The notes beneath the pieces are model-generated. The model had not been told where the DNA came from, did no database searches, and was given only the letters and a program-made list of their open reading frames with translations. Below, one piece after another: positions 16,284 through 28,382 of a DNA stretch of 44,080 bases. The DNA comes from Clostridia bacterium (lineage in GTDB: Bacteria; Bacillota; Clostridia; RGIG6154), in contig JAFQQW010000065.1 of assembly GCA_017410375.1 (NCBI GenBank), positions 1 through 44,080 of the forward strand, read 5' to 3'. How positions within the stretch are numbered: position 1 is the stretch's first letter; the number at the start of each line of letters is the position of its first letter. The position numbers were made by a program, and so were the translations under genes.

Positions 16284-18010
16284 TATTTTGTACCCCCTTC
16301 CATCTGAGATGCATAAATTTCGTTATATGCCTCGTTGGATTGGAGCAATTCCTCATGGGTACCTATACCCGAAATGGCACCGTCATCCATGACCACGATT
16401 TTGTCTGCTTCCATAACCGAGGAGATGCGCTGGGCAATGATGATTTTGGTAGAATCCTTCAGCGCACCCGTAAAGGCTTCGCGGATTTTGGTTTCGGTGG
16501 CAGTATCCACTGCCGAGGTGGAATCGTCTAAGATCAAAATTTTTGGTTTTTTCAAGAGTGCGCGGGCAATACAAAGACGTTGCTTCTGTCCGCCCGAAAC
16601 GTTTGAGCCACCCTGTTCTAAAACCGAATCGTACCCGTCTTTAAAATGGCTTATAAATTCGTGTGCCTGCGCCTGCTCCGAAACGGCTGTAATTTCTTCT
16701 TCAGTGGCATTTTCTGCACCCCATAAAAGGTTTTCGCGAATAGAGCCGGAAAACAGCACATTTTTCTGCAACACCATGCCCACACCGTTTCGTAAATTTT
16801 CTAAGCTGTACTCTTTAACATTCACACCGTCCACCAGAACCTCGCCTGCATCAGCATCGTAAAGACGGGGAATCATGGAAACTAAAGTGGTCTTTCCTGC
16901 ACCGGTCGAACCAATAATGCCCACCGTCTGTCCCGGTTCAATAACAAGATTGATGTTTTCCAGAACCTTGCCCTCGGAATTTTTGTAGTAGCGGAAATCC
17001 ACATTTCTAAATTCCACGCTTCCGTCTGTTACTTTTTTGTCCTTTTTCGTGGCATGATCGTCATTTAAGTCTACCTTTTCTTCCATAACCTCCTTAATGC
17101 GCTTTGCGGATGCCAACGCACGGGAAGAGGTCATAAACATCATGGAAACCATCATCAACGACATTAAAATTTGTGTAATGTAAGTGATAAATGCCGATAA
17201 ATCGCCTACGGGCATGCCGTCGAAAGCAACCATGTTGCCCCCGAACCACAAAACCGCAATGGATGAAAAATTCATAAACAGCATCATCAGGGGCATCATG
17301 GTAATCATGTTGCGGATTGCCTTTAACCCCGACTGCTTTAAATCCTCGTTGGCACTTTCAAATTTGTCCTGCTCAAAATCCTCACGCACAAAGGATTTGA
17401 CCACACGGATGTTGGTTAAGTTTTCCTGGATGGTGGTGTTTAAGGTATCCAGCTTTGTCTGCATGGCCTGAAACAGCGGAAATCCGCGCCGTATAATAAA
17501 AAACTGAATCAAAAGCATGCTCGGAATGGTGATGGCAAGCACCAAAGCCAGATCCGGCCGAAGCTTGATTGCCATAATCAGTGCACCAATCAGCATGCCG
17601 GGCGAGCGCAGAAACATACGAAGAAGCATATTCACAAAATTCTGAAGCTGGGTAATGTCGTTGGTCATGCGGGTAACCAAAGAGCCGGTGGAAAAGCGGT
17701 CAATGTTTGCAAAGGAAAAGGTCTGGATTTTTGAAAATACATCCTTTCTTAAATCTGCCGCAAAATTCACCGATGCCTTTGCCCCGAAATACGCACCGCC
17801 TACACCGCCGGTCATCATCAGAACCGCACAAAGAATCATTAAAAGAGCCGCCACAATGATGTAAGCGATGTTTTGTTGTTCCACACCCTGATTGATGATG
17901 TGTGCCATGCCAAGGGGCATTAAAATTTCCCCGATAACCTCTACAATCATGCAAAGAGGCCCCAAAATAAAATAATTTTTGTAGGGCTTAACATAGTTTG
18001 ACCATTTCAA
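16283..18010 (-). CDS. ABC exporter half-transporter, degenerate-site subunit (575 aa)
   Basis: Six membrane helices plus a nucleotide-binding domain with Walker A GSTGAGKTT (about 367-375) and canonical signature VSGGQ (471-475). The catalytic Glu is replaced by Asp (LILDDSTSA, Asp496) and the switch His by Gln (IAQRIS, Gln527). These changes mark the non-hydrolysing site of asymmetric exporters and complement the intact Walker B and altered signature of the downstream partner. The gene overlaps the Nudix gene's end by 4 bp, so the three genes form one operon read leftward. Confidence 0.92.
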   Translation of the reverse strand: MKWSNYVKPYKNYFILGPLCMIVEVIGEILMPLGMAHIINQGVEQQNIAYIIVAALLMILCAVLMMTGGVGGAYFGAKASVNFAADLRKDVFSKIQTFSFANIDRFSTGSLVTRMTNDITQLQNFVNMLLRMFLRSPGMLIGALIMAIKLRPDLALVLAITIPSMLLIQFFIIRRGFPLFQAMQTKLDTLNTTIQENLTNIRVVKSFVREDFEQDKFESANEDLKQSGLKAIRNMITMMPLMMLFMNFSSIAVLWFGGNMVAFDGMPVGDLSAFITYITQILMSLMMVSMMFMTSSRALASAKRIKEVMEEKVDLNDDHATKKDKKVTDGSVEFRNVDFRYYKNSEGKVLENINLVIEPGQTVGIIGSTGAGKTTLVSMIPRLYDADAGEVLVDGVNVKEYSLENLRNGVGMVLQKNVLFSGSIRENLLWGAENATEEEITAVSEQAQAHEFISHFKDGYDSVLEQGGSNVSGGQKQRLCIARALLKKPKILILDDSTSAVDTATETKIREAFTGALKDSTKIIIAQRISSVMEADKIVVMDDGAISGIGTHEELLQSNEAYNEIYASQMEGGTK

Positions 18011-18486
18011 ATTGCCGTTATCTCCTTTCCGTCTAAAACCGCCTTTGTCAGCTTGTCACCCTCATAGCTTAAGGAAAGCGTAAAAAAGGGCGAGCCGGGA
18101 TTTTGAATCAGTTCTAAGAAAATTTTGTCTCCCTCCCATAGGGTAAGGGATAAAAGTTTATCTTTGTCAATCCATTCCAATGTGCCCTCATCGCAGTCGG
18201 TGCGGATTTGTCCCTCAAAACCGTCTGCAGTATACAGATGCATCACCTCGTAAATGGGCGTGTCGGGGCAAAAATGCACAACACCGCGATAGCGGTAGCG
18301 TGTAAGGGTAAGGCCCGTTTCTTCTTTCGACTCCCGAAGCAGACATTGCTCTGCCGTTTCGTTTTGCTCAAACTTTCCGCCAATGCCGATCCACTTGTCG
18401 CGGTTGATGTCTTTTTCTTTTTTGATTCGATGCAACATCAGATATTGATTGTCTTTTTCAATATAGCAAAGGGTCGTTTCAATCAT
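18007..18486 (-). CDS. Nudix hydrolase (MutT / 8-oxo-dGTPase-like)
   Basis: The 159-residue protein follows an AATGAGGTG ribosome site. The Nudix box is complete: GKFEQNETAEQCLLRESKEE followed by TGL, fitting GX5EX7REUXEEXGU. The preceding RDKWIGIGGK and following LEWIDKDKL fit the MutT/YtkD branch that cleaves oxidised or excess nucleoside triphosphates to monophosphates. It is the first gene of the exporter operon, with a 4-bp overlap. Whether it is linked functionally to the pump is unknown. Confidence 0.88.
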   Translation of the reverse strand: MIETTLCYIEKDNQYLMLHRIKKEKDINRDKWIGIGGKFEQNETAEQCLLRESKEETGLTLTRYRYRGVVHFCPDTPIYEVMHLYTADGFEGQIRTDCDEGTLEWIDKDKLLSLTLWEGDKIFLELIQNPGSPFFTLSLSYEGDKLTKAVLDGKEITAI

Positions 18487-18588
18487 ATAAACACCTCATT
18501 TTAAATCTTACCTTACAGTATAACACACATTTGTGAAAAATGCATGAAAAACAGCAAAAAATAAAGGGGATAGGAAAAAATGTTTGGA

Positions 18589-18668
18589 ATAAACGAACAG
18601 AGCCGATGCTTGTGGCATCGGGGCACCCGAAGCTGTATATAAATACTGCGAGGGCTCGGTTCGTTTAT
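18589..18668. ncRNA. Candidate structured RNA or branched inverted repeat
   Basis: Outer arms ATAAACGAAC-a-GAGCC (18589-18603) and GGCTC-g-GTTCGTTTAT (18653-18668 region) pair over 15 bp with one mismatch. Inside lie a perfect 7-bp hairpin CCGATGC-TTGTG-GCATCGG (18603-18621), a possible TCGGG-GCA-CCCGA stem that competes with it, and an imperfect GCTGTAT/ATACTGC stem. The strand and role are unknown; it could be an untranslated structured RNA or a small mobile palindrome. Confidence 0.4.
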
Positions 18669-18689
18669 AGCAAAAACGCATTTATCAAA

Positions 18690-18720
18690 AGAAAACACGC
18701 AAAAAAACTGCGTGTTTTCT
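18690..18720 (-). terminator. Terminator of the glycan-degradation operon
   Basis: An 11-bp stem (AGAAAACACGC and complement) with a 9-base loop, followed on the minus strand by TTTTG. It lies downstream of the minus-strand gene ending at 18808. Confidence 0.8.
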
Positions 18721-18807
18721 TCATTTTGTGTCTTTCTTGTGGATTTGTACAAACTTTGTTTGCCTTTATACTCGCGTTTTTGCGGTCCGGACTTTTTTTA
18801 CATTCCC

Positions 18808-19818
18808 TTAAATGAATGGTCGTCTGTCTAAGACTAATTTTAAAGGCTTTGTGGTTTCAATGGTACCGGGAAGTGCGGAAGACAGCTCTGCTAAAGTGCA
18901 GGTTGCCGCAAACAGCGAATGCATATCGTTAAAGCCCTCATCCTTTTCGTAATCACAAGAGAGCATAAAATCCAAAAATTCCTTTTCGAATTTTAATAAT
19001 GTCTGCCTGCATTCTTCAAAACGGTGATGACATTGGCGCATAGCGCGGGTGATGCAGTACACAAAATCCATCTCCAAAAACTCGCACCGCCTGCCGAAAT
19101 TTTTAAAATAATGATTCAATTCTCCGCTCAAATACTGCTCTAAGCAGGTGTCAATCATTTTTTCGGGATATATAATGGCTCTTTTGTGGTTTTCCATGTT
19201 GAAAAGATAGTGGAACGCACCGCCCAAAACCTTGTGTGTTAAAGATTCGGGCAGGGTTGTAAACCCTTTTCTCCACATACCCGTAATCGGGTCTGCATTG
19301 TCATCCAGCCACTTAAAATAGGCACGAATCCACTCAATATCTGCCTCGTCCGAAAGAAGCATCACCACATAAATGCCTGCCCCGATGTGCGAATCCCGCC
19401 AGGGCGCATCCTCCCACCGCAGGCTGTCTAACAGCTTATAAAGCTCGTTTTTGTCTTTGTATTTGAGCACTTCAGTCGGGCGGTAGAGCGGTTTTGCATC
19501 AAAAAGCTCTAACGCCGCCATGCAATGTGCGGTGGTGTGCAGGGTGTGATGCGTGCTTTCTGCATACATTCCTGTTTCTGGGTTTTGCATACCTTGTAAA
19601 ACCGATACCCACTCTGCCCGCTCCTTCGGGTCTTGGGGGAAATATCCGATTTGATAAAGAATATTTGCCGCATCTGCAACCCCGTATTCATTTAAACCCA
19701 GCTGTCTTGGCTTTTCGGCGCTTTCCCACAGCCATCTTTGATACTGTCCCGGTTTCCCTAAGTTATGCTTTTCAACCGTCTTTTTAATTTGGAGAACCAG
19801 TTCATCTAAGTTTCGCAT
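18808..19818 (-). CDS. Uncharacterised helical protein, alpha/alpha-toroid-like (336 aa)
   Basis: The start lies 3 bases after the fucosidase stop, so it is translated in the same operon. The protein is soluble, without a signal peptide, and predicted mostly helical. Patches such as LQGMQNPETGMYAESTHHTLHTTAHCMAALEL, broken here into GMQNPETGMY and HTLHTTAHCMAALEL, and WLDDNADPITGMWRKG recall the helix-turn repeats of squalene-cyclase/prenyltransferase-type and some glycosidase (alpha/alpha) barrels. I cannot assign a family or catalytic residues. Conserved-looking His, Asp and Trp clusters (WRDSHIG, LEMDFVYCITRAMRQCHHRF) suggest an enzyme. Position next to GH29 and GH2 suggests a role in processing the same glycan. 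Confidence 0.65.
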   Translation of the reverse strand: MRNLDELVLQIKKTVEKHNLGKPGQYQRWLWESAEKPRQLGLNEYGVADAANILYQIGYFPQDPKERAEWVSVLQGMQNPETGMYAESTHHTLHTTAHCMAALELFDAKPLYRPTEVLKYKDKNELYKLLDSLRWEDAPWRDSHIGAGIYVVMLLSDEADIEWIRAYFKWLDDNADPITGMWRKGFTTLPESLTHKVLGGAFHYLFNMENHKRAIIYPEKMIDTCLEQYLSGELNHYFKNFGRRCEFLEMDFVYCITRAMRQCHHRFEECRQTLLKFEKEFLDFMLSCDYEKDEGFNDMHSLFAATCTLAELSSALPGTIETTKPLKLVLDRRPFI

Positions 19819-19821
19819 TTG

Positions 19822-21048
19822 TCAGCCCTCCACATAAAAAGCTTTCAAATCATTTAATTTATGGGGCAAGCGTTCTTTTTCAATCACAATTTCTACCTGC
19901 TTTGCCATAATGGACGGAAACTTACAGATTCTCTTGTGTCCAACCGTGTTGCCCTGATACATCTGTATGGGCTTTCTGCTCCAGGGCGAAGAGGTCGCAA
20001 ACACAGAAAAGGCTTCAATTTTGTCCCCTTCGGACAAATCCTCCATCAGTACCACATGATTGACTAAAGTTGGCTCGTCAAAGACCAGGGTGTATGTATT
20101 TTCTTCCCTTGTACAGGTCGCTTTTAAGGGCGAAGAAAAATCTTTTTTGATTTTATCTGCAAACTCCATCAGGCGATTTACATCCGCCTTTGGCAGTAAG
20201 CCGTCCCGGTCGGGTGCAATGTTTAACAGCAGGTTCGCGCCGTACCCTACCGAGCAGTAGTACATACCCATCAGCTGGTCTAAGCTTTTGATTTGATCTT
20301 CGTTGCAGTCGCTGTAAAACCAGATATTCCGCATCATGCAGTCGCATTCACCGGGCAGAAAAAGGGTTTCAATGGAATCCGCTTTGTCGGTGCGTACCGA
20401 AAACTCCAACTCGCTTACAATGTTGCAATTGGGAAGCGGTACATAGCCCGCTTCATTGCCTACCCAACGGGTGTCGGGGTCCCACATGTTAAAAATTAAG
20501 ATGTTCGGTTGCATGGTGCGGATGGCGTTTACAATACGCACCGTATCATATTCATGCCCCTCCGAGCCACAGCCGTCAAACCACAAATAGTCAATTTTGC
20601 CGTAGTTTTGCAAAAGCTCCGAAATCTGATTGATAAAATAATCGTCATAATCTTTATTGTCCGAGCCTTCATAGCCTGCCTGGGCAGGGGAGTAGTAAAG
20701 TCCCACCTTTAAGTCATGCTTACGGCAAGCGTCCACAAATTCACGAACTACGTCACCTTTGCCGTCTTTCCAGGGGGAATTTTTAACTGAATATTCGGTA
20801 TATTCCGACGGCCAGTTGGCAAACCCGTCATGATGCTTGCACACCAAAATGGCATACTGCATGCCTGCCTTTTTGGCAGTGGTAACCCATTGCTCGCAGT
20901 CTAAATTTTTAGGGTTGAATCCGCTTGCAGGCATTTCCTTGCCATCCCAGTCCTTATGTCCTTCATAAAAGGTGCGGATGCCGAAATGGATAAAAAGTCC
21001 CATTTCCCAGTTTAAAAAGTCCAGTTGTTCTTTCTTTATCGGTCGCAT
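19822..21048 (-). CDS. GH29 alpha-L-fucosidase
   Basis: The 408-residue protein starts after AGGAGG. Family 29 hallmarks are in order: WEMGLFIHFGI near residue 14, a KKAGMQYAILVCKHHDGFANWPS strand (split here as AGMQYAILVCKHHDG and FANWPS), LKVGLYYSP, and the nucleophile segment IDYLWFDGCG with Asp158. The C-terminal part (about 320-408) is a short beta-sandwich. There is no signal peptide, so it acts inside the cell on imported fucosylated oligosaccharides. The acid/base residue varies in GH29 and cannot be fixed by eye. It lies 95 bp downstream of the beta-lactamase-fold gene; a weak TATAAT on the minus strand could add an internal promoter. Confidence 0.93.
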   Translation of the reverse strand: MRPIKKEQLDFLNWEMGLFIHFGIRTFYEGHKDWDGKEMPASGFNPKNLDCEQWVTTAKKAGMQYAILVCKHHDGFANWPSEYTEYSVKNSPWKDGKGDVVREFVDACRKHDLKVGLYYSPAQAGYEGSDNKDYDDYFINQISELLQNYGKIDYLWFDGCGSEGHEYDTVRIVNAIRTMQPNILIFNMWDPDTRWVGNEAGYVPLPNCNIVSELEFSVRTDKADSIETLFLPGECDCMMRNIWFYSDCNEDQIKSLDQLMGMYYCSVGYGANLLLNIAPDRDGLLPKADVNRLMEFADKIKKDFSSPLKATCTREENTYTLVFDEPTLVNHVVLMEDLSEGDKIEAFSVFATSSPWSRKPIQMYQGNTVGHKRICKFPSIMAKQVEIVIEKERLPHKLNDLKAFYVEG

Positions 21049-21143
21049 AGTTTTTCAAAACCTCCTTTTGCTTTATTATAACGCAAAAATACAGTTTTTT
21101 ACATGGTTAAAGTTTACGGTTTGTCGTTAAAAGTTGACTTTTT

Positions 21144-22307
21144 TCAGAGACACGCATAAATCATGTTCCGCAGTCTCGGGAAATAAAAATCCTCTCTGGG
21201 ATTTAAGGTGTGCTGGGCAAAGAACACGCCAAGCCCTGCTTTCGGGTCGCAAATCACCGCAGAGCCTGCCGCACCGCACCAACCGAATTCACCGATATTG
21301 CTTAAACTTCCATGGGACTTGTCCGCCATCACGCGTACACCAAAGCCGTAGTCATAGCCCTTATACTGCTTCCAGTTCCAGCCCGGGAGCGTGTCGTGTT
21401 TTACTCTTGTGGTGCGAAGCAAATCAATGCCTGCTTCCGATAAAATGCGAGCGCCGTTTTTCGCTGTACCATAGTTCCCAAGCGCCCCTGCAAATTTTGC
21501 ATAATCCGAAACGGTTGTGATAATGCCTGCACCGCCGCTGTCATACACAGGCGAAAATTCGTAATTGTTCACCGACGGTTGCAGAATATGTTTTCCCTCT
21601 TGCATACCGCCTGTTTTTTGTGCCTCTACCAAATCCTCAGGTCCGTTTTCCACCTGAAAACGGTAAATGGGTGCTAAATTTTTCAGCATCGCATCGGTCG
21701 GATGGTATGCGGTATCAAACATTTCGAGCGGTTCAAAAATGTTTTGTCGCATATAATCTTTAAATTTCATGCCCGAAACCACCTCTACCAGACACGCTAA
21801 AGCATCATGGCTCAAGCTGTACTGGAAATTGGTGCCCGGCTCAAAGGATAAGGGCTGTTCAGCCAGAGTGCGGATAACAGTACGGGTATCCATGGACAAC
21901 CCTTTTTGTTTTACCGCCTCTTTCAAGCTAGCTGAATCGTAGCTGAAGCCCGATGTCATGTCAAAAAGATGTCCCACCAGAATCGGATTTTTGGCAGGCA
22001 CCAAATCCCCCTCAGGGGTTTTAAGCATCATGCTTTTGAATTCGGGCATATAGTCGGAAAGGAGGTCAGTGGGCAATATTTTTCCCTGCTCAATCAGTTG
22101 CATGCCCGCAACGGCGGTTGCCACCTTAGAGCAGGAATAAATAAAGAAATGCTCGTTGCCTGACATTCTTAAATTGTTTTCCACATCCTTAAGCCCCGAA
22201 GCATATTTAAACACCCGCTCGCCGTGGAGATAAATCTCCACAGCGTTTCCCGGGTTATAAAAGGTTGTCCAGTCATCCATTAACTGTTTTAAGGGTTCAA
22301 AATTCAT
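21144..22307 (-). CDS. Beta-lactamase-fold serine hydrolase (class C / EstB-like)
   Basis: The 387-residue protein has the S-x-x-K motif at Ser58-Cys-Ser-Lys61 (FIYSCSKVATAVAGM). The usual Tyr-x-Asn is present as Tyr163-Ser-Leu, and a WCGAAGS segment occupies the place of the KTG box. This set fits family VIII esterases and D-aminopeptidase/PBP4-like hydrolases rather than an antibiotic-degrading beta-lactamase. No signal peptide is visible, so it is cytoplasmic. It starts 9 bases after the beta-galactosidase stop and is surely cotranscribed. An esterase that removes acyl groups from the imported sugar is a reasonable inference. Confidence 0.85.
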   Translation of the reverse strand: MNFEPLKQLMDDWTTFYNPGNAVEIYLHGERVFKYASGLKDVENNLRMSGNEHFFIYSCSKVATAVAGMQLIEQGKILPTDLLSDYMPEFKSMMLKTPEGDLVPAKNPILVGHLFDMTSGFSYDSASLKEAVKQKGLSMDTRTVIRTLAEQPLSFEPGTNFQYSLSHDALACLVEVVSGMKFKDYMRQNIFEPLEMFDTAYHPTDAMLKNLAPIYRFQVENGPEDLVEAQKTGGMQEGKHILQPSVNNYEFSPVYDSGGAGIITTVSDYAKFAGALGNYGTAKNGARILSEAGIDLLRTTRVKHDTLPGWNWKQYKGYDYGFGVRVMADKSHGSLSNIGEFGWCGAAGSAVICDPKAGLGVFFAQHTLNPREDFYFPRLRNMIYACL

Positions 22308-22316
22308 GTTCTCACC

Positions 22317-25438
<3,122 letters not shown>

Positions 25439-25479
25439 TAATAAATTATTGCTTGAAATTGCGTATTTTATAGAAAATA

Positions 25480-25508
25480 TTGCTTTTTTTAAAGATTTGT
25501 GGTAAAAT
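25480..25508 (+). promoter_or_regulatory. Promoter of MATE-metF-metH operon
   Basis: TTGCTT (25480-25485), 17 bp, TAAAAT (25503-25508). The short leader to the TTG start at 25541 leaves no room for an S-box or cobalamin riboswitch. Confidence 0.65.
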
Positions 25509-25540
25509 AATAAGTTATAAAAGAGACGGAGGCGAAGACT

Positions 25541-26896
25541 TTGGCAAAATTTGAAAAAGACCTGGTGCAGGGCAGTGTCATCAAACAGCTGATTCTGTTT
25601 TCCATGCCCATTTTATTGTCCAATCTGATACAGACACTTTACAGTGTGGCAGATATGATTATTGTAGGACAGTTCCGCGGTGCAGCGGCAATGTCGGGGG
25701 TCAATATCGGCTCACAGATTACCTTTTTAATCACCAACATGGTGTTTGGTCTGTCGGTTGGTGCGACCGTTTTAATTGGGCAGTACAAGGGCGCGGACAA
25801 CCGCGAGGGCATCAAAAAAACCATCGGCACACTTTTTTCGTCGCTGGCTTTTCTGGCGGTTGTTTTAACGGTTTTGATGCTGGTTGTGCAAAAACCGCTT
25901 TTGAAGCTGATCCAAACGCCTCCCGAATCCTTTGCAGAAGCAAGCAAATATTTCTTTGTCACCACCTTAGGTAACATTTTCATTTTTGCTTATAATGCCT
26001 TAAGTGCCGTAATGCGTGGTTTGGGCGACAGTAAAAATCCGCTGCTGTTTGTGGGCGTTGCCTGTGTGACCAATGTTGTGTTGGACATTTTACTGGTGCC
26101 CACCTTTCAAAGCGGTGCAACGGCTGCAGCGGTTGCAACCGTTATCTCCCAGGCGGTCAGTGTGATTTTGTGCATACTGTATTTAAAACGCAACAACTTT
26201 ATCTTTTCGTTTAACAGAGAATCCTTTAAGGTGGATAAACCAAGCTTAAAGCTTATTTTAAAGCTTGGCATCCCCTCATCCATTCAGAACGTGGCAACGG
26301 GCGCATCCTTTCTGTTTTTAACCACTTTAGTCAACTCCCTTGGCTACGAAGCTTCTGCGGCAGTGGGTGCTGTAGGTAAATTAAACGGCTTTGCCATTTT
26401 GCCTGCCGCAGCAATGTCCAGCGCAGTTTCTGCCATGGTTGCCCAGAATCTGGGTGCAGGCAGGCTTGACAGAGCAAAGCGTACCACCTTTTGCGGTATC
26501 GGCATTGCCGTTTTCATCAGCGTAGTCATTTTTGCATTTGTAACGGTATTTCCCGAGCTTTGTATGCGTGCCTTTACCGACGAGCAAGCGGTTATCCAAA
26601 AGGGTGTCGATTACATGGCGGCATTTAAATATGACTATTTGATTGTCCCCTTTGTGTTCTGCTTTAACGGTCTGTTCATCGGCTCGGGACATCCCACCGT
26701 ATCTTTAATTAACGGTATGATTTCGTCTATTTTGTTCCGTATTCCTGCATCCTATCTCTTTGGTATTGCCATGGCTATGGGCTTGTTTGGCGTAGGTCTC
26801 GGGGCACCGGTGGCATCAGGCGCGGCATTGTTGTTCGGTCTTATTTTCTTCCTCACCGGTAAATGGAAAAAAGCAATAATCAAAGCGGAGGTATAA
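25541..26896 (+). CDS. MATE-family efflux transporter (TTG start)
   Basis: Translation most likely starts at TTG 25541, 6-8 bases after GGAGGCGAAG. The 451-residue protein has twelve hydrophobic segments in two homologous halves, beginning QGSVIKQLILFSMPILLSN, split here as VIKQLILFSMPILLSN, with YSVADMIIVGQFRG, AMSGVNIGSQ and, in the second half, GYEASAAVGAVGKL. This is the NorM/DinF-type MATE pattern; such proteins expel cationic drugs or metabolites using Na+ or H+. It is the first gene of an operon with metF, three bases before the next start, which could hint at export of a one-carbon or folate-related compound, though chance linkage is possible. Confidence 0.9.
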   Translation: MAKFEKDLVQGSVIKQLILFSMPILLSNLIQTLYSVADMIIVGQFRGAAAMSGVNIGSQITFLITNMVFGLSVGATVLIGQYKGADNREGIKKTIGTLFSSLAFLAVVLTVLMLVVQKPLLKLIQTPPESFAEASKYFFVTTLGNIFIFAYNALSAVMRGLGDSKNPLLFVGVACVTNVVLDILLVPTFQSGATAAAVATVISQAVSVILCILYLKRNNFIFSFNRESFKVDKPSLKLILKLGIPSSIQNVATGASFLFLTTLVNSLGYEASAAVGAVGKLNGFAILPAAAMSSAVSAMVAQNLGAGRLDRAKRTTFCGIGIAVFISVVIFAFVTVFPELCMRAFTDEQAVIQKGVDYMAAFKYDYLIVPFVFCFNGLFIGSGHPTVSLINGMISSILFRIPASYLFGIAMAMGLFGVGLGAPVASGAALLFGLIFFLTGKWKKAIIKAEV

Positions 26897-26899
26897 ACA

Positions 26900-27760
26900 A
26901 TGAAACTATCCGAAATTTTAGGAAAAGGCAAACCCACCCTTTCCTTTGAAGTATTCCCACCCAAAACGGCAGACAACTACAGCTCTGTGGAAACAGCCGT
27001 AGAGGAAATCGCGGCATTAAAACCGCACTTTATGAGTGTAACCTATGGTGCAGGCGGTGGTACCAGCGCATTTACCACCTCCATTGCAGCAAATATACAG
27101 AAAAAGCATGATGTAACTGCTCTTGCGCACTTAACCTGTGTATCCTCCACCAAGGAAAAGGTGAGAGAGCAGGTGGAGCTGTTTAAAGCAGAGGGCATCG
27201 AAAACATCTTAGCGCTCCGCGGTGACATTCCCAAAGACGGGAAAGTCGCGCAGGATTATAAATACGCGGCAGAGTTGATATATGATGTGAAAAGCCGTGG
27301 AGATTTCTGCATTGGCGGTGCCTGCTACCCGGAAGGGCATGTGGAAAGCAAGCATACCGCAGATGATATCAAATATTTAAAAGAAAAGGTGGACGCAGGG
27401 CTAAGCTTTATGACCACCCAGATGTTTTTTGACAATCACATTCTATATACATTTTTGTATAAAATCCGCGAAGCAGGCATTAAAATTCCTGTGGTTGCAG
27501 GTATTATGCCGGTAACCCGCGCCAACCAGTTAGAACGAATTGTGGGCATGTCGGGCACATACCTGCCCCAGCGCTTCAAAGCCATTGTGGATAAGTTCGG
27601 TGACGACCCCAACGCTATGCTTCAGGCAGGTATTGCCTATACCACCGAGCAAATCATAGACCTTCTGGCAAACGGTGTAAACCACATCCATATTTATACC
27701 ATGAACAAGCCCGAGGTTGCAGCCCAGATTCAAAAAAGCTTATCGGAGATTATCAAATGA
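26900..27760 (+). CDS. metF: Methylenetetrahydrofolate reductase
   Basis: The 286-residue protein follows GCGGAGG. MetF barrel motifs are present: PTLSFEVFPPKT with the catalytic Glu, MSVTYGAGGGTS, ALAHLTCVSS, ILALRGDIP, CIGGACYPEGH and FMTTQMFFDN. It reduces 5,10-methylene-THF to 5-methyl-THF using flavin, supplying the methyl donor for MetH encoded two genes later. It lacks any N-terminal RnfC2-type partner in this operon, so it is probably the stand-alone reductase. Its end overlaps the next start by 4 bp. Confidence 0.95.
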   Translation: MKLSEILGKGKPTLSFEVFPPKTADNYSSVETAVEEIAALKPHFMSVTYGAGGGTSAFTTSIAANIQKKHDVTALAHLTCVSSTKEKVREQVELFKAEGIENILALRGDIPKDGKVAQDYKYAAELIYDVKSRGDFCIGGACYPEGHVESKHTADDIKYLKEKVDAGLSFMTTQMFFDNHILYTFLYKIREAGIKIPVVAGIMPVTRANQLERIVGMSGTYLPQRFKAIVDKFGDDPNAMLQAGIAYTTEQIIDLLANGVNHIHIYTMNKPEVAAQIQKSLSEIIK

Positions 27761-28380
27761 TTTTTGTAATAGATTCTGTGCCGGTGGACAAAAGGGAAGT
27801 GGCCCGCTACTTAGGCTACGGCAAAACAAACCCCGATACCGCAACCGACGGACTGATAGATAAAATGATCAAAACCCTTTCCCCTTCTGCAAAGGTTTGG
27901 AGCATGGAAAGTCCCGTGACCGTTTCAGGGGCTTCCGTTTCTCTTGACGGCTTGTGCTTTGAAAGTCAAAGCCTTGCGCAAAATTTAAAGGGTTGCGAAA
28001 AGGCTGTAGTGTTCGGTGCAACCTTAGGCATTGCTTTTGACCGCCTTTTGCAGCGCACCGAAATTTTATCCCCTGCTGAAGCTGCTGTTTTGCAGGCAGT
28101 GGGAACGGCTGCCATTGAATCGGCTTGCGATATATTTTGCGAACGCTTAGGCAAAACCCGTCCGCGGTTCAGTCCCGGCTACGGGGATTTACCCCTTACA
28201 GCACAAAAAGACCTTTTTAAGGTGCTGGATTTACCCAGACGTTTAGGGGTTACCTTAACCGAAAGTCTGCTTATGGTGCCCACCAAATCGGTGACCGCCA
28301 TTGTGGGAATGGGAGAAACCAAATGTGAATCGGGCTGTGCAACCTGCACCCACCCCTGCGTATTCAGAAAAGAGGAATAA
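27757..28380 (+). CDS. Stand-alone B12-dependent methionine synthase activation-domain protein
   Basis: The 207 residues resemble the C-terminal reactivation domain of MetH: a helical start, then SPGYGDLPLTAQKDLF (the SPGYP-like SAM-site motif), LTESLLMVPTKSVTAIVGMG, and a Cys-rich end CESGCATCTHPCVF. In long MetH proteins this domain binds SAM and flavodoxin to remethylate oxidised cob(II)alamin. Here it is a separate gene between metF and metH, with a 4-bp overlap with metF and 2 bp before metH. The four closing cysteines could hold an Fe-S cluster or zinc; this is inference. Confidence 0.9.
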   Translation: MIFVIDSVPVDKREVARYLGYGKTNPDTATDGLIDKMIKTLSPSAKVWSMESPVTVSGASVSLDGLCFESQSLAQNLKGCEKAVVFGATLGIAFDRLLQRTEILSPAEAAVLQAVGTAAIESACDIFCERLGKTRPRFSPGYGDLPLTAQKDLFKVLDLPRRLGVTLTESLLMVPTKSVTAIVGMGETKCESGCATCTHPCVFRKEE

Positions 28381-28382
28381 AA

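Larger units (their letters stand above)
18487..18807. other. Gene-free interval with folded element and terminator
   Basis: No gene is supported in these 321 bases. A branched inverted-repeat element (18589-18668) and a terminator hairpin (18690-18720) occupy the middle; the remainder is A/T-rich without a recognisable site. Confidence 0.6.

Noticed and set aside
18540-18815. 91-codon open frame in the gap before the helical-protein gene
   Set aside because: It crosses the folded element and the terminator, so non-coding structure explains it better.
21144-22307. Antibiotic-degrading beta-lactamase
   Set aside because: The Tyr-x-Asn and KTG motifs are altered, there is no secretion signal, and the gene is embedded in a glycan operon.
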